From Rhea pennata (Eukaryota; Chordata; Aves; Rheiformes; Rheidae): a DNA stretch of 64,000 nucleotides. Shown here one piece after another: positions 1 to 14,108 of the stretch. The notes beneath the pieces were generated by a model. It saw only the letters and a program-made list of their open reading frames with translations. It searched no databases and had not been told where the DNA came from. Where the stretch lies: positions 63,156,570-63,220,569 of the forward strand of contig NC_084667.1 of the NCBI RefSeq assembly GCF_028389875.1, given 5' to 3'. The stretch's first letter is position 1. Each line of letters opens with the position of its first letter. The translations under genes and the position numbers were made by a program.

Positions 1-3000
1 GGGGACAAAAAATGGGGGCAGGAGGGGAGTATGCTCTGTGCTCACAGGGGCTTGCAGCCTGCTGCTCAGAAACGAGGACGGCTTCTGGCCCCGCTGCCAG
101 TGGGAGCTCGCAAGCTGGCTGCAATCTGTGCATCAGCAGGATCTTGCCTCTCTGAGGGAAGCAGCTCCCTGAGGCAATTTTCTGCAGGTGTTCCTAACAC
201 CACATCTTTTCCCCCCCCTCAAAAAAAGAAGAAAAAAAAGCAAAAAAGGCATTCTGATGATCTTTCTCATAAAAGCTGCTGCCTGGCAGATCACTACAGA
301 CTAGTCCATTCTGGACTTTTTAAAATAATATCAACTTAGAGCCCAAGAGGGGGAAAAAAGTCCTTGCTGCATGGGTATCAAATCCCTTGATGTATTTGAG
401 TCTTGCCACACAAGATCCCACCATGCGTCAGGAGACCAAAGCGGGCGCCTGGTGCGCTGGGCTGCGCGACGACTGCAGGAGACGGAGTGCGGACGGGATG
501 GGCAGGCCCTGGTGAAAGACCGCTCCCGGGGCCACGTGCTCTTTGGCAGGGCTCTTTGCAGACCCGCAGCCTCTCCCCAGCCTCCGTGACACCAGCAGCA
601 GGCACGGCTGACCAGCCATGCTGGGCAGCTACCACGGCTGCCCTGGGTCTCCAGGCAGGAGGAAGCGACCGCGGCACTGAGAGCAAAACATGCAAGGGCA
701 CAGCCAAGCAACAAGGGCAACGCAGTCCGGTTTTGCCACGATTTGAATGAGGGAGTGTCATGCGCTGGCCGTGACGCGTGGCTTGCCTGCTAAGCCAGCA
801 GGAAGTCTCTCGATAACTTTGAAGAGAGCACCAGTCCCTTGAAGATTTGCAGAGATGGGCTACCAGGAATGGGATGGGTCACTTGAGCATGCAGGTCAGC
901 GGTCCCCCCCAGCCCCCGTACACACATTTAGCTACAATGCTGCACGATTAAAAAACATTGCACTAGCAGCAGATTGGGAAGGGAGGCAGTGAAAACAACT
1001 CGCCAAAGACAGAGGAAGGTCTCAGGCTCGAGGTAGCTTACCTGGCCTCTGGGAAAATCACGCTCCACCCATGACGCTGCTCCAGAGTTGGAGTTATGCC
1101 AGACAAGTCATTTATCCCAAACTTCTTCCCACCAATTCCTCTGCCATTCCCTCATTTCTGAATTCTCTACTTTGCAACTCTCACTGGGAATATTAATATC
1201 TTTTCTGTAGTAATAGTATAGTTATTCATTTACTTTTTTCTCCAGAATTCATTAGAACTGTCATATTTACCATGGAAAATAGGAGATTTAAGTCTTCCGT
1301 TCCAACTCCCTTGCACTTGGCTGCTTTCTTTGCTCTCTCACATTAAGTTTTTACTCTAAACTTAATCCTGAATTCATCATTTATAAAGTTCCAGTCGGAA
1401 ACGCGATACAGAAATCTTGCTACAATAAGATTAGGAGAATAAAACTCTCCTCCTCGTCTGCTCAACACTTCCCTTTTTCATCCCACACTTTTTTCTGAGC
1501 TGTTGTGCTAAAAGAGCTAGAGCTGAATCGCTAGAAACCCAAACACCTTTTCAAAGGGACCCAGTTTTTATTATTATTTGTCAACCATCAGCTAAACTGT
1601 AGAAATATTCCTTTTATGCCCTGCTAAATGTCATGCTGTTATTTTTAAAACCTGGACAATGGCTTTCACATAAACCTTTACACCATTATTTTAAAGATCA
1701 AACATCCTTTCACCTGGGAATCACAGAGCGGCCGGTTTCCCTGGTAACATAATTTGCTTCCAGTTCAATGGAACAGCGAGATCCCTTTCAGGAGTTCACC
1801 CAACGCAGCAGCGAATCAGTGCTCGGGCAGGCCAAAATTTGCTTTCAAAGCTCTATAAAAAGTCTGTTGCCAAGGTGTCTTTGTAATGTTTAAATGAACC
1901 CCTCATAAATTGATTTTTAATTCTTCCTTTTAAAGGTGCACTACGCTTACATCTCTCGGAGCGAGGAAGGAAAAAAAAACCAGGCTATTTCACACGAGTC
2001 TTCTCATTTATCTGAATCTGCTTTTTTAATTTAAAGCTAAGCAAGCTTCTTGGCCTATTCTCACACCAGTTTTCCTCCTCAGACAGCAAGCAGCTCACTG
2101 CACCGAGCTGAATTCAGACAGCTATCATTTAGATCGCCTTTGCCCTGATGTTGATAAAAAAGGCACATCACCGCATAAAGAACCTGGAGTAAAACTAGGC
2201 CAACGTGTTCCCGGTAGTCATCTCCCAGACAGGGAATGTCATCTCTCTCTTTAATTATTTAATTAAATAGGCTCACTATGGATAAAATCACCCCACAGGT
2301 CTAAACCAGCACCAATTCGGACACATTAAGCACTGAGGGACAGGGAAAAGAGGATTTGCAAAGACTCGGAGAGGGAAGAAGGGACGCCTTAGCCACGGGA
2401 CATCACAAGGTCCCAGAGCAAAAGGTGTCCAGGTACCAGAAGCCGCAGCTTCTGACCAGCTATCCCTGCTACACTCCAGCCTTTCTGCCACCCCTGGGCT
2501 CTTTCTTCCCCAAATGCTATATAAGTCAGACAGGGCAAAGCAGGAGCGACTCTGGTCTGTAGAGCTGATTTCATCAGGCGAGTCTTCCCCAGGTGTACCA
2601 AATCAAATGACTTGATCCCGACAAGCTCCCCTTGTTTACGGCCCCGATCCTTCGGCATCCTGTAGAGCAGGGCAGGACACACCGGCACAAAGAACACAAC
2701 GCACAGCTTTCCTTCACGGTTTGAGGGGGAGCGGCTAAGGTTGGAAGCTGATGGCTAATTTCAAGGAAACCTATCAAAAGGGGAATACTCTTTAATATAC
2801 TAGACTTAGGGCAATAGGCAGCTAAGTGAAAGACGGAATCCACCAAAGCTGTTAAGGGAAACACTTGGGGGCACGCATACCTTTTGCAGGATACCAAAGA
2901 ATTCATAGAGACAACAGTACAAATGCTCCAGACATGGAGTGAAGATCAAATCACAACACAGAAGGCCACCTGAGATCAGTACTCGTGAACTCTCACAAAC

Positions 3001-6000
3001 ATCTATGTACAAAGAGGGAGAGGAAGAAATACCATATTTGCATCATTCCAGCCTGACCTCCTCACACTATGAAAAAGGCCCATTAAACTGGTGCAACTTA
3101 CTTTGTTTCTTCACAGAGTAGCAACAATATTCCTCTGTATTGCACAAGATCTGCTCCATAACACACACAAATGGCCAACAGTATTACAACAAGAAACCAC
3201 AAGATGAATTCTCATATTCACAGAATCAAGGCAGAGCCATGCTGATCCCCAACCCTCACCAGATGCGACCGGTTGTATTTCAGAAGGTAGCAATGCTCTT
3301 CTTCCAGTACATTTTGATGTTACCATCATCTTCTAAATATTAAGTCATTACTGCCTCTTGTTCACACTTTTTACACAGATCCACTATGAACCTGATGAGA
3401 AAGTAACTGTGTTACTGGTTGGCAGGTCTTTTTTTCAACTTTTTTATAAAATGCCCCAAACTTTTTTTTTTTTTTTAAGTTTCTTTTTGAACCAAGTATC
3501 AAATAACACAGCACTTGCTAGAGGTAAATGTGTCTGAATAAAGCCATTAATGTACTGGGAAAGCAGGATCACAGATATACCTATACATAAGCAGCAATGC
3601 CACATGCTTTCATATTGTTCCCTGCATTGAACCTTCCTCAAAGACTTACCAAAAGCAAAAATGTCTCCTATTATTTTGGGCTTCCAGAAGATATGTAAGA
3701 CAAAAGACTCTGTAAATACAGTCAGGCCTCTGAGCATGAGCCAATGGATGAAGAGTCAGCAAGCCACAAACTGGAAAACCTTGTTAAATGAACACCCAGC
3801 TGGTGACACCTCCCAGACATTTTACCAACGTGCAAGTACATCGGTGAAAAATCCCAGGTCTGCCGCGCTGAACCAGCCCAGCATCCATCGAGTACTCCAT
3901 TTCTCTACACTAAAGGAGAATATAAAAGCAAGCTATACCAGAAGATGCCTATGCTAGTTAAACGGGCAAAAATATTTGTACAACGTACTTCCACAGTTAT
4001 AGTCACTTGCTGTTTGCTCACATGGATAAATGGCAATGACCCAAGCTCAGGAAGAGAAAACTTTTTGTCCTAGCAGAAACAGTGTATAAATTAAACATAT
4101 GCCAGGACTCCATTGCATTTCCTCCCAAAATTATCAAGTGAAACAGACCAAATACACAAATCTCGTTTACTTAAAACCACATTTGAAAACTAACTGAAAT
4201 GAGATCATAAGTCATTATGCATAGACAAAAGAGTAGTTTCATCTATAATCCCAAATACCAACAAAATCCTTGCGCTCACTAAGTCTCACTAAGTCTATTG
4301 TAGGGAAATCTGACCTGCTTTGCAGAAGTCTGCAAATAAAGTTGTGTCTGTTCAGATTATTAAATCAGCAGTTACTTGATCAAACAATACTGTGATTATG
4401 CCAGCATGTGCTGTCTCATCATTAGATCACTACAGGTTCTGGGCACCTGCACCCTTCACAGAAGGCTTTTACGATCTTAAGACTCTGGGGTTCACTTACT
4501 ACACCTAAAAACTTTCCCACTGATTTAATAACATTTTGTCAGCTGTGTAATTCAGAGTTTTGCAAAAGTTTCAGGGGGTGACCCAAGGATTTCTGCTCTT
4601 CATCGCAACCCACATTTCTCAGCCTCCTGTGGCAGTGGAGATGACAGGGAAGAAAGCCAGTAGCAGCACTGAGCCTAGTGGGACACCAGGCTTGTCCCAG
4701 TAGGACAAGCAGGCAGACAATCAAACCTGAAAAACAGGGCAAGCACACAAGCCAACTTAAAGTCCACAGAAGGTGCATTTCCAGAGAAAAATTCTGTACA
4801 CGCAAGGGTGGAAGACAGGATCAAGTCCATTTAAAAACCTCAAAATCAAGGGCGGGTCTTTTCTTTTTTTAATTAAGGGTAGGGTTGTTTCATAAATTTC
4901 CAGGAAAAGGATGTGCATTGAAAGAGACTGCTGCCAGAAAAAACAAGCAAAAAACATTAAAACTGCAGAGGAAGGAAAGCTAGGATTCTCCAGAAAAAGT
5001 CAGCTTTTAACCAGAAATCAAGGAAGAAACAATTACGGTTCTCCACCTTGCTACTGAGTCCACATGTGGCTTTGGAAACATCAAAATAGTGCGAGTCATG
5101 AACCCAGCTTGCAAGCAAGAGTATGGAGAAGAGTAGATCTAAACCTACAAAGAAACGCCAGCAGAAAGCCATGGACAACCGAACTGTCCAAGGAAAGAAC
5201 CAAAACAGTAAGAACACAAACACTAAACAAGCACATAGGCTCCTCCTAAAGCAACCTAGCAGGACAGACAGGGCCAAACTGACCCAGAATTTGGGCAGTA
5301 TCAACCAGTGTGCACACTACGGGAAGTGATACAAAAAGCAGAGAGGAAACAGAAGCAAATACCACAGGGGGGGTGGGGGGAGAGGGGGGAGAAAAAGAAA
5401 AAGCAAACAGCAACATGTGCAATGACTGAGAATACTGCCAAAGAGGAAGATGTCTGCAGAGCAGCTTTAGCTAATTCAAACACTTGGCATGTACAAACAC
5501 TGCAATCTAATCTCAGCAACACTCACAAGTAGCAGTATCAGACCAGAGGAAAGTAACCAGTTGCTCGTGATACACAGTAAAGGATGAGATGCATGTCCAA
5601 ATCCAGGCAGCAAATAAGGAGCCCAAAACACCAGGATTATGATCACAAAAGCTTCAGAGCACTTGACGCAGATGAGCACTGTCCTCAGTCCATGCTCTGT
5701 GCGTGTGAATGAAAGTCAGGTATCTGCCTGCTGTGCATCACTGCAGTAAGGATAAAGGAGAAATCCAGGGCCCTGCTGCCAACTCAGCCCAATTCCAGAA
5801 GTGCTCTGAATCAAAGACTTGTCTGAATGCAGAGAAGGGGGGGGAGGGAAAGCTGAATACTTCAACATTGGAGAGTCGTGATCCCGAGAAACTTTCAGCA
5901 GCTCCAGAGAGAAACTGAAATGTATTAAGAAAATTCCCAGGCCCCAGAACAGTGAGGGAATCCCACACTTTGAACAGATCAACCACATTTCTGGACTCTG

Positions 6001-8929
6001 TGCCAGTCCACTTGAATACAACATAGCTGTCTACCAGCAGTGCAAAGTGGGAACAGCCACAGACCGAACATGAAACATCTCCCTCTTGGTGGGTACTAAC
6101 CAATGAAAAGAAAATTAAACAGTAAAAAGATAGCCATGAGACCAAATGTGCAGGTAAAATGCATGCGGGAGGGGTCCCTTATCAGTAAAGCAACTGAGGT
6201 AAGCGTAGTCCAGCACAGGACTTGACTGGATGGCAAACGAAGACTGTCCTTTCAGTGGCAAGCAGCATCCTTTAAGTCAAAAGAGGAATGGCAAAAAGGA
6301 CACAGAAGTCAGTAAGAGAAAGCTAAGCAAAGCAGGCAAGGTCTACAACACAGGCAGCAAGGACCATAAACCACACGACACAGATGCATATGTCTGGGCT
6401 CCACTCATCAATCAGTCACAGGAATCTATGGAAGAAGTTAGTGGTTATAGGTAACATGAATGACCTTGAGGGTTCAGGATCGTGAGAAGATGAATCACAA
6501 GAATGTTGTGAAGTATAAACAGTCTACACAGCAAGAGAGTAACCACTTTGAGATGCTTACACCATCCTTCAGATACCCAGGAAACTCAAAAGAAATGAAA
6601 CATCTGAGCAACATAGGGGTGACCAGAACTTCAGTGGAGACCATTTCATCAGGGAGAAAAGACGTTGTTGAGGCAGCTCTAGAATTTGCAATTGTGATCT
6701 TTCCCCCCCCAAAAAAAGTCAACCCAACCTTCATCCTACCCAACTCCAGAAATTACTTACCTTTCTGTCTTATTCACCTTTTAAGAGCTGACACTCCTTC
6801 TCTTCTCAGCTCCAGCCCAGCCCTTCCCTCTCATCCTGCAGTACAGATCAGAGACTGGGACCTAAAGCTCCTCAGGGTCATGCTTGCTGCTATACATCAC
6901 TCTCGACCCCACAGTGTTTATTCATCTCTTTGCTCTCCTTATTTTTCAAGCTTCCTTGAGGGAAAGACTGTGCCCCATCTGCAGATGCACTTGACTGGCT
7001 TAATAAATTTTAAATCGATCATCACTAGTTAAAACAATACTTAAAGAAAAAAAATATGGATAATAACAAGTTATCAATAAGCCAACGAAGTGAGGGAGGA
7101 TGGTTCCAAGGCCAGCATGCTTGTCAGTGCAGCAAAGATAATGTGTCTCTAGTGAATTTTGTGTTAGGAAAACCTGGCCCCTGTAAGTGAAGACAAGGTT
7201 GCTTTAAAAAGACATATTCCCAAAGCAGATAGTTCAGAGAGCGCAACAGGAATCAGACAACACAGATGTCCTTATTGCCAGTGCAGTTGTAGCATTTCCA
7301 TAAAGAACTCTCTTAATGAAGAGCTAGTTAGTTTTCAGATGCTCGATGTTAGCTCAGAAAATTATCTAAACTGTGCTACATGAGTTACTGGGTCTGCTCC
7401 AAGGCACATAGAAGTGGACAATTCAGAAGAACCCTGGTTCTGGCCTATGTCAAGTAAGTTTTCTTATTGAAGCATGGTAAATCTGAGAATTGAACATTTG
7501 TTACCAGAAAGGAAAGGTATTTGATTTTCTGAACTGCCATAGCAAAGCTCAGCAGTGACAAACCAACCAAAGCATGGTCCACTTACACTCTCCTACAGAA
7601 AACCAAAGCCAGAATGAGGCTCTGAGGACCACCTGGGAGCCCGCACACTGCTCACGTCATCCTTGCTGAGGATGGCAAGAGCTGCTTGCTCCTGTCCAGA
7701 CAAGTCCCTCAGGACATTGCTACAGCCTCCAGCGAGACCTCTCCAGCGCCCTTTATTTTGGCAGCCGTAGGAAGCCTGGCACAGACTGCACTAACTTAAA
7801 TGAGTCTGGCTGATGGGGAAGGGTGTTTCTACACACTTTGCTTTGTTTAATTTTATCTTATTTCAGAGCGTGTCTCCAATTTAAAACTCCATAGACTGCA
7901 GCTATAGATTGCAGTTAAAATCATAGATTAACTATTAAATCCTGAAGCTCAATAAATGAAAGCCTTAGCTTAAAAGTCAAACTATAGATTTCAGTAGTGT
8001 CAGACTGTAATTTAGAAAGCTATCCGGATGAATATTAAGGCTTTCGAGTAAAACTGTTAAACTTTGAAGAATAAGCTTAAATTCTAGTGCTCAGCCAGTC
8101 AGTCTTTGAGGTATTTAATTTTAAGGACAGATGATAGATACCAGCTAAATTTTAAAAGTGTGGTAAAACTACTGAGCGTAGCTATTTAAAACATCTACAG
8201 AACTTAGTTTTTAAAACCTCACTTAAGTTATCTAAGGGAAGTAACTTTAACTATTATAAGTTCTGAAATGTAATAAAAGTTTACAGTAAATCCACAGAAT
8301 TCAGTAGGATTAACCTACTACAAATCTTACAGCATAGAACTAGTTGGTGGAGAATCACCACAAAAGCGATTCTCAGTTTTTCTGCACTGTGCCAGCCATA
8401 GGGAGAACTGATTAGTCAGTCTTTGATTAATTGCCTGCTATGTAGGAGACAGGGTCAATCTACTCAATTAGGTGGTCTGGTGGAGAACAGAGATGTTAAT
8501 CAGAACATACTGCAAAAGCTTCAGCACAAGATGAGGACATAACACCCGTATTTCCAAGAATCCCTCTCCCCAAAGCAGCCTGCTCTCCAACAGTAGCCTG
8601 AAGAGGATGCCTAGGAAAGAGCATGAGCAACAAAACCATGTGTGACTTCTCCTGAGTAGCACTACAACTTCCAATCATGTTCATCTTCTACGATTTCTTG
8701 AGTCTGATATTTGTCTCTACAGAAACCCACACAGATCTGTCTTCCAAGTATATGTCCAACCTCCCATTGAACTCATGGCAACATTTTGCACCCCACTACA
8801 TTCTTTAGCAGGGATCTCTGCAGACCTATAGCCACTGTGTAAAGATCTCATTTGGTTTGTTCTGAACCTGGTCCCTGCTCAGTCTTTGCTAACCCTTAGA
8901 TCTTGTCAGGCAGTGAACTTCTACCCACC
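1..8929. other. Non-coding sequence, probably intronic or intergenic
   Basis: Bases 370-780 are GC-richer, with a CACGTG at 533 and frames open on both strands but no recognisable protein. The rest is AT-rich. The 190-codon frame at 6460-7032 has no familiar domain. Near 6950 the wording CTTCCTTGAGGGAAAGACTG resembles the 3' end of old L2-type repeats. I see no exon of a known gene. Confidence 0.6.
1735..1748. promoter_or_regulatory. RFX X-box-like site
   Basis: GTTTCCCTGGTAAC fits the RFX X-box consensus (GTTNCC, short spacer, GGNAAC) as an imperfect palindrome. The surrounding 1.5-2.1 kb is AT-rich non-coding sequence that could be an intronic enhancer. Function is inferred only from the motif. 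Confidence 0.4.
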
Positions 8930-9165
8930 TCACCATTACTGTTTCCATAAATCTGTAGACCTCTGTCAGATCTCCCAAAGTTTTTTCTCTTTTCCCAGTT
9001 TATAAATCTTACTCAATGAGTCATGCCCAGTATCAGAGACGTCCTTACCTTTGACCTGCCCAGCTGCCTATTCTGGACTTTTTCCAGTCCTAATACATCC
9101 TTTTAGAAATGAGGAGGGCCAAACCTGCACACAGTACTCAAGGTAAACTCCCAGTTTACACAGCA
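8930..9165 (-). mobile_element. Degraded CR1 LINE fragment
   Basis: The plus strand has TAGACCTCTGTCAGATCTCC, then TTCTGGACTTTTTCCAGTCC, then GCACACAGTACTCAAGGT. These are the order and wording of the reverse complement of the CR1 ORF2 3' region. Many substitutions show it is old. It may extend left to about 8700. Confidence 0.6.
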
Positions 9166-10689
9166 GCACGGTTATGTTTTCTGAGGTAGAAGACTGCTTG
9201 TAAGTGGATTTCAGCTGAAGGATTCTGTATCCTTAACCCTTGAAAACATATTTGTTTAAGAGCAACAAACAACTTCAAATACCTTGCAAGCAAAACAGAA
9301 GTGTGGAAAGAAAGGGCAGCTTCCATGATTATACTCTGGTTTCACATGTGGACAGCACAGAAATCACGGGTGCAGGCAAATCCTGATCTTCAGAGACAAA
9401 ACCCAGCGTATCCAGAGGGCAAGCAGTCGAACTGAGGAGATCAGGGACACAAACTAGACTTACAGAGATCCTGCAGACAGTTACACCTCCAGTCTGGCAA
9501 CCCTCATAGTGCTGAGAGAGAGAAGAGACTCACAGAAAGGAGACATCAAGTTAGGGTTCGAAGGAAGACAAAAATCAGTGGAAAACTGTATATCCCAGAA
9601 TGTGAAAAGCTTCAGAACAGCAGAGCAGAGTCCAGTGGACAAATGCTGTGATGTGTTAAAGAAAGCACAGATTAAGTTTAGTAGATTCACTCAGATTGTG
9701 ACAGTGTCCACAGGCCTAAGGGAAATTAGATATGTAGACAAAAAACAGTAATAAGTTGAAACTACAGCTACCTCACACAGATTGGGAAAATATCCTGATG
9801 GAATGATAAAAAAAAACTGTATTTTAAGACATTATAAATAGCTGGTTAAAAACTCATAACAGCTAATCAACAATTCCTAAGTGACACACAGGAATGGCTA
9901 TTCTTCAGCAATCCTGCAGAAGAAAAAAAAATCTCACAAAAAAAAAATCTCAGCAATAAGCTCTGATTTGAAAATGGAGAACTACATAAAAATCAGTGTA
10001 GCAGAAAAAAAAGAAACAGCTAAAATGGTGAAAATACTTCCAGCACAGCATGTGAAGTTACCATAGTAAAGCATCAGTACCTATATCCTCAATTAAAAAT
10101 ACTCTAAAAAGACAAAAACCACAATTTTTTTGTTTGTGGTTAAACAGCATATTAAGAAAACTGCTAGCTGAAAAGAAAAAAAAGAGGAAAAAGAATATCC
10201 TTCAGAATGTGAATGTCACATTCAAAGGAGGAAAAGAAGAAAGAACATGAACTTCTGGCAAGTTAAACGAAGAATTTGAAGAGGCAGACCAAAAAATAAC
10301 TGTGGTAAGCAATTTTCTAAAGGCATAAAAATTTAATTACAATTCTTTTTCAAGTGTTGCAGAAATAGGAAGCCTTCCAGAGAGCTGGTGGGGTCAAAGA
10401 TTACGGAGGTGTATAAGGTGCACTCACTGATCATAAGCCTAGAGCAGGAAAGCCACATTTTGCATCAGTTACCTGCAGAGAAGCAGAATGCCCTTATTCA
10501 GCTATTTTCACTCAAAAAAAAGAGACTCTCCAATAGTTCTTTAAAAAGAGCTCAGTGTTCAGCAACAAGGCAAATAAAAATTATGAAAAATTATGCAAAA
10601 TGGTGAATAAAACTGAAAACAGTAATGATACTATAAAGCCATGCTGCACTCGCTTTCCTTCATCATAATAGAGCCAGACTGAGAAGGGC

Positions 10690-11085
10690 AGCCTGCAGAG
10701 TCGGAGGTCTGGAATAGCTTCTACTCAATGAAGAAACTTCACTTTTTCAGCCGGAGAAAGAGGCAATTAGGGAGATTGGGGCTGGGGAGGTAATAAGATG
10801 GCGGGGGGGTGCCAAATAAAGAATAACTCGATACTGTTCTTTTCTAGAAATGACTAGAGGGCACACAATAAAATGCATAGATAACAGGGTATAAAATGCA
10901 GTACACAAAACAACGTTTCATGCAACACACAAGCAAGACTATGGAACTCACTGCCGCAGGAAGTTGCAGAGGTTAGAAGCATACATGGGTTCAAAGAGCA
11001 AATAGATAAATGGAGCATGGGTTCATCATGGGCTATCAAGCATAAAAGTCATGCTGAAACCTCTGGCTTATAAAGTCCCTAAGTT
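10690..11085 (+). mobile_element. Degraded CR1 LINE fragment
   Basis: On the plus strand TTTTTCAGCCGGAGAAAGAG and later CTATGGAACTCACTGCCGCA, AGGAAGTTGCAGAGG and GGGTTCAAAGAGCAAATAGA follow the order of the ORF2 C-terminal part of CR1 (LFS-EK-RR, then WNSLPQEV, then FK). Stops and indels are present. Confidence 0.6.
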
Positions 11086-14055
11086 GCTGGTTGTCAAAAG
11101 CTGGGAACACATAGCCAAATTCTTCGTTTCTTAAACTCATCCTCCAAGTACCTGCTACCCACAAGTATCAGGGATCTTTGCTTTGATGCTGTACAGCTTT
11201 TCTTCTGGCAGTGTACCATGAGTTGCTTTTTTAAAAAACTTAAAAAAAAAATAATTTAAAAATAGAAACCTAAATCCGTAAGACAGTAAGCTGTAACAGA
11301 AGGTAAAAATAACCCCATGGCTTGCAGCTTTCACTCAGCAGATGAAACAAACAACCTGCTCCAGTAGCTTGGTCAAACAAACCTTTCCGACCACTTGCTC
11401 TAAGCAGAGGAGTAGCAGGCCCAGTAGAAATGCTATCTCAAGTCTAATTCGTACTGCTAATCACCTGGCAACTAATAGTGCACCATCCCAGCCCAACCTG
11501 TGTGCTACCTGCACACAGGTCAACACCACTCCTGAGGTCCTGCAATTCAATTGTGCAAAGGTATGGTGAATATCGCGTAATCCAAACTCTTACCTAGACT
11601 AGGGCAAAGTATTAATCTTTATTCATGCTTGTTTTACTCAGGTAAGGAGTCAGTTCACGTCAAGCAGCACAGGGAAAGGTCACTGCTCTGTAATGAATCC
11701 TCTATCAAGCTAGGATCTCCTACAGCCCTGGGTCTCCTCTTCCACAAGGATAAACACTAACACGCTGTAGTCTCTCTGCCACATAACATCATTCTAGAAG
11801 TGGCAGAACATCATCCTTCTTTCAGCCACAGTCACATACACACAATCAGAGGGATATTCAAAATACACAGATTGTTTCACAGATGGGTTTTGCTTCTCTG
11901 ATGGTAGGTCTTGAGAACCAATGCTCAGAGCACCAGCACATAACCCAGCTCTGCCCCACAGGCTGCCTCAGATGGGCAAGGAAAGCAGAGAAGCCTTGGT
12001 GCATCTGAGGCAGAAGCCATCCAAGAATAAGCATTATGTTTGGGGAAAGGGAGCTAAAAATACATCCAATTATTTTTTGAATGAAAACCACTTGACCTGG
12101 GGAGGAATTCTTCACATCAGTTTGGATTCTCTTGACCTTTCTGGCAATTTTTAAACAGTCAAACAGGGGAAAAAAGAAGGGAAGGGGAATGGAGATGGAA
12201 GGAAGAAGAGGGGAGAAAAGGAAACAGAAAAGGAAAAAGCAATAGGAAAGGTCTTCCCTCCCTTAACCAGGTGACAAAACAGTTCAGATTCCAGCTCTGA
12301 AAATGAGAAGTTTTCTCCGCAAAATAAGAGGAAGCTAGGCTGACAGAAAACAAGTTTAATTAAAATGTTTTGATCAGCTTTGCCAGAACCAATCAGTATT
12401 GAGGGACAGAGTGAAAATGGGGTGGAGGGGAAAAGGAGGCCAGCAGAAGGGCAGCACATAAAGCAGACCTGAGAGAGAGAAGCTGGCAGCACCCAGGCCA
12501 GCAAGCTGCTGACAAATGTGTGTTCAAGCACGTGTCTGGTCCTTTATCTCCAGCTGTCCAGTGTCCCACACCATCCTCCCCAGAGAACCCCACCAGACTG
12601 ACTGGAAGATTCACCCATGGATCCCTCGTACTCTGCCACATCCCTACCTGCAATGTCTGCAGGGACTTTAGGATGCGTAGGTAGATCTACAGATGTGAAC
12701 TGCTTGTGAGGCTCTTTAGGAACTAATCATCACACAATGACAAGCATCAAGCTGGGTTAACAACTCCAACCACGCTTCACGCACTCGAGTAACTTCTCAA
12801 ATAGAGCTGGTAAGTGAGCCTTTTTTCAGCACTCAGACCCACGTTCTTCCTTTCCTTTCCTATATTCTCTTTTATTAATATTGTGCTTCTCTCTGGTGCC
12901 TCTTTAACTTAATGCTCTATTTGCTGGCTGGCTGACAGGTCTCAAAAAAGCATGTCTTTTTACTGCCAGTGCAATTCTGCTTAATCTTGTATGGAGACAG
13001 TGCATCACCTAAGTAACTTCTTCTCCCCTCTCTTACAGAAAAATAAAGTGTTTAAACCTGAAAAGAAGCTATTGACATGTAAATCTGGTTTTGCAGCTAC
13101 TATGGAAGGTGTGGGGCCCTATCAGTCAGCAGGGAAAGAATAAAAAAGGTTAGAGTTTGCTGGACACAAACATCTCCCATGAAGTGATGAACTCACAGCT
13201 TGTAGTTTCTTTCCTAGGATTAAGTATGCTGGAGAATCTCTTCATACTAGCTACGCGTTTATCTTCATTCTCACTATCATGGTCAATGTAAAAGAAGAAC
13301 CTGTTTCTTTTACTTAAACTCCTCAAAATCCTTTGCATGCAAGTCTTACAAATACAGTCAATACCAGAGTAGATGCAGCTGAATGTAAACCCAAGTGGAA
13401 AGTGGCTTCCTTACTGAACTTCATGTGAAAATTAGTTACATAATCAAAGTAGCCTCAGGCAGAAGAGAAAGAGAGCCGTACGACTAAAGAGCACCCAAAC
13501 AGTATCACCAATATATCACTGTATCCCAGAAGTTAGCAGAGGCACAACTAGGGTGTTTAAAACTGCTGAGAACAGAGCAGCTGCAGCCTCAGCATAAGCA
13601 GAATCTGTCACGAACATTTCAGCTCAACCAGTTCTTCCCAATAGTGTTTCTCCCAACAGTTAGCACTGGCTACACGTAGACAAAAATCTCTTGGCTCCAG
13701 AGCCAATACTCCTTGTCATAAGTAGGGTTATTTGCACCTCTCAGGAAGAAATCTTCAGACAACGAGTACTACAGACACTGAAGTGATTTTCTAGGGAAGC
13801 TGAAGGCACAGAGTCCTGTGGCAGGAGATGTCACAGTACTCCAGGCTCAGAAGCCTCCAGGCTCAAGACCCCTCTGAACCCCACAGAGAAGCAATGGAGC
13901 CAAATTCACAGCAATCTGAAGTATAGGCAGGCAATATTTTGAGGTAAGCCTCAACATCAAATTGACCAGTTTTATCTCATATTTGAAAACGCACAGCGAG
14001 TAATTAGAACAAAAACTGCCTTTCCCTTCCCATGGATTCTGTAAAACAGACTGCC

Positions 14056-14060
<5 letters not shown>

Positions 14061-14104
<44 letters not shown>
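14061..14104 (+). repeat. Poly(A) tract, 44 bases
   Basis: Uninterrupted A44 following CTGCCATATT. I see no recognisable gene or retropseudogene just upstream that would explain it as a retroposed tail. It is probably a simple repeat. Its length may vary. Confidence 0.95.

Positions 14105-14108
<4 letters not shown>

Noticed and set aside
6460-7032. 190-codon plus-strand open frame
   Set aside because: No known motif. Its right part resembles the 3' end of an old LINE, and the frame contains a run of C/A homopolymers unlikely in a protein.
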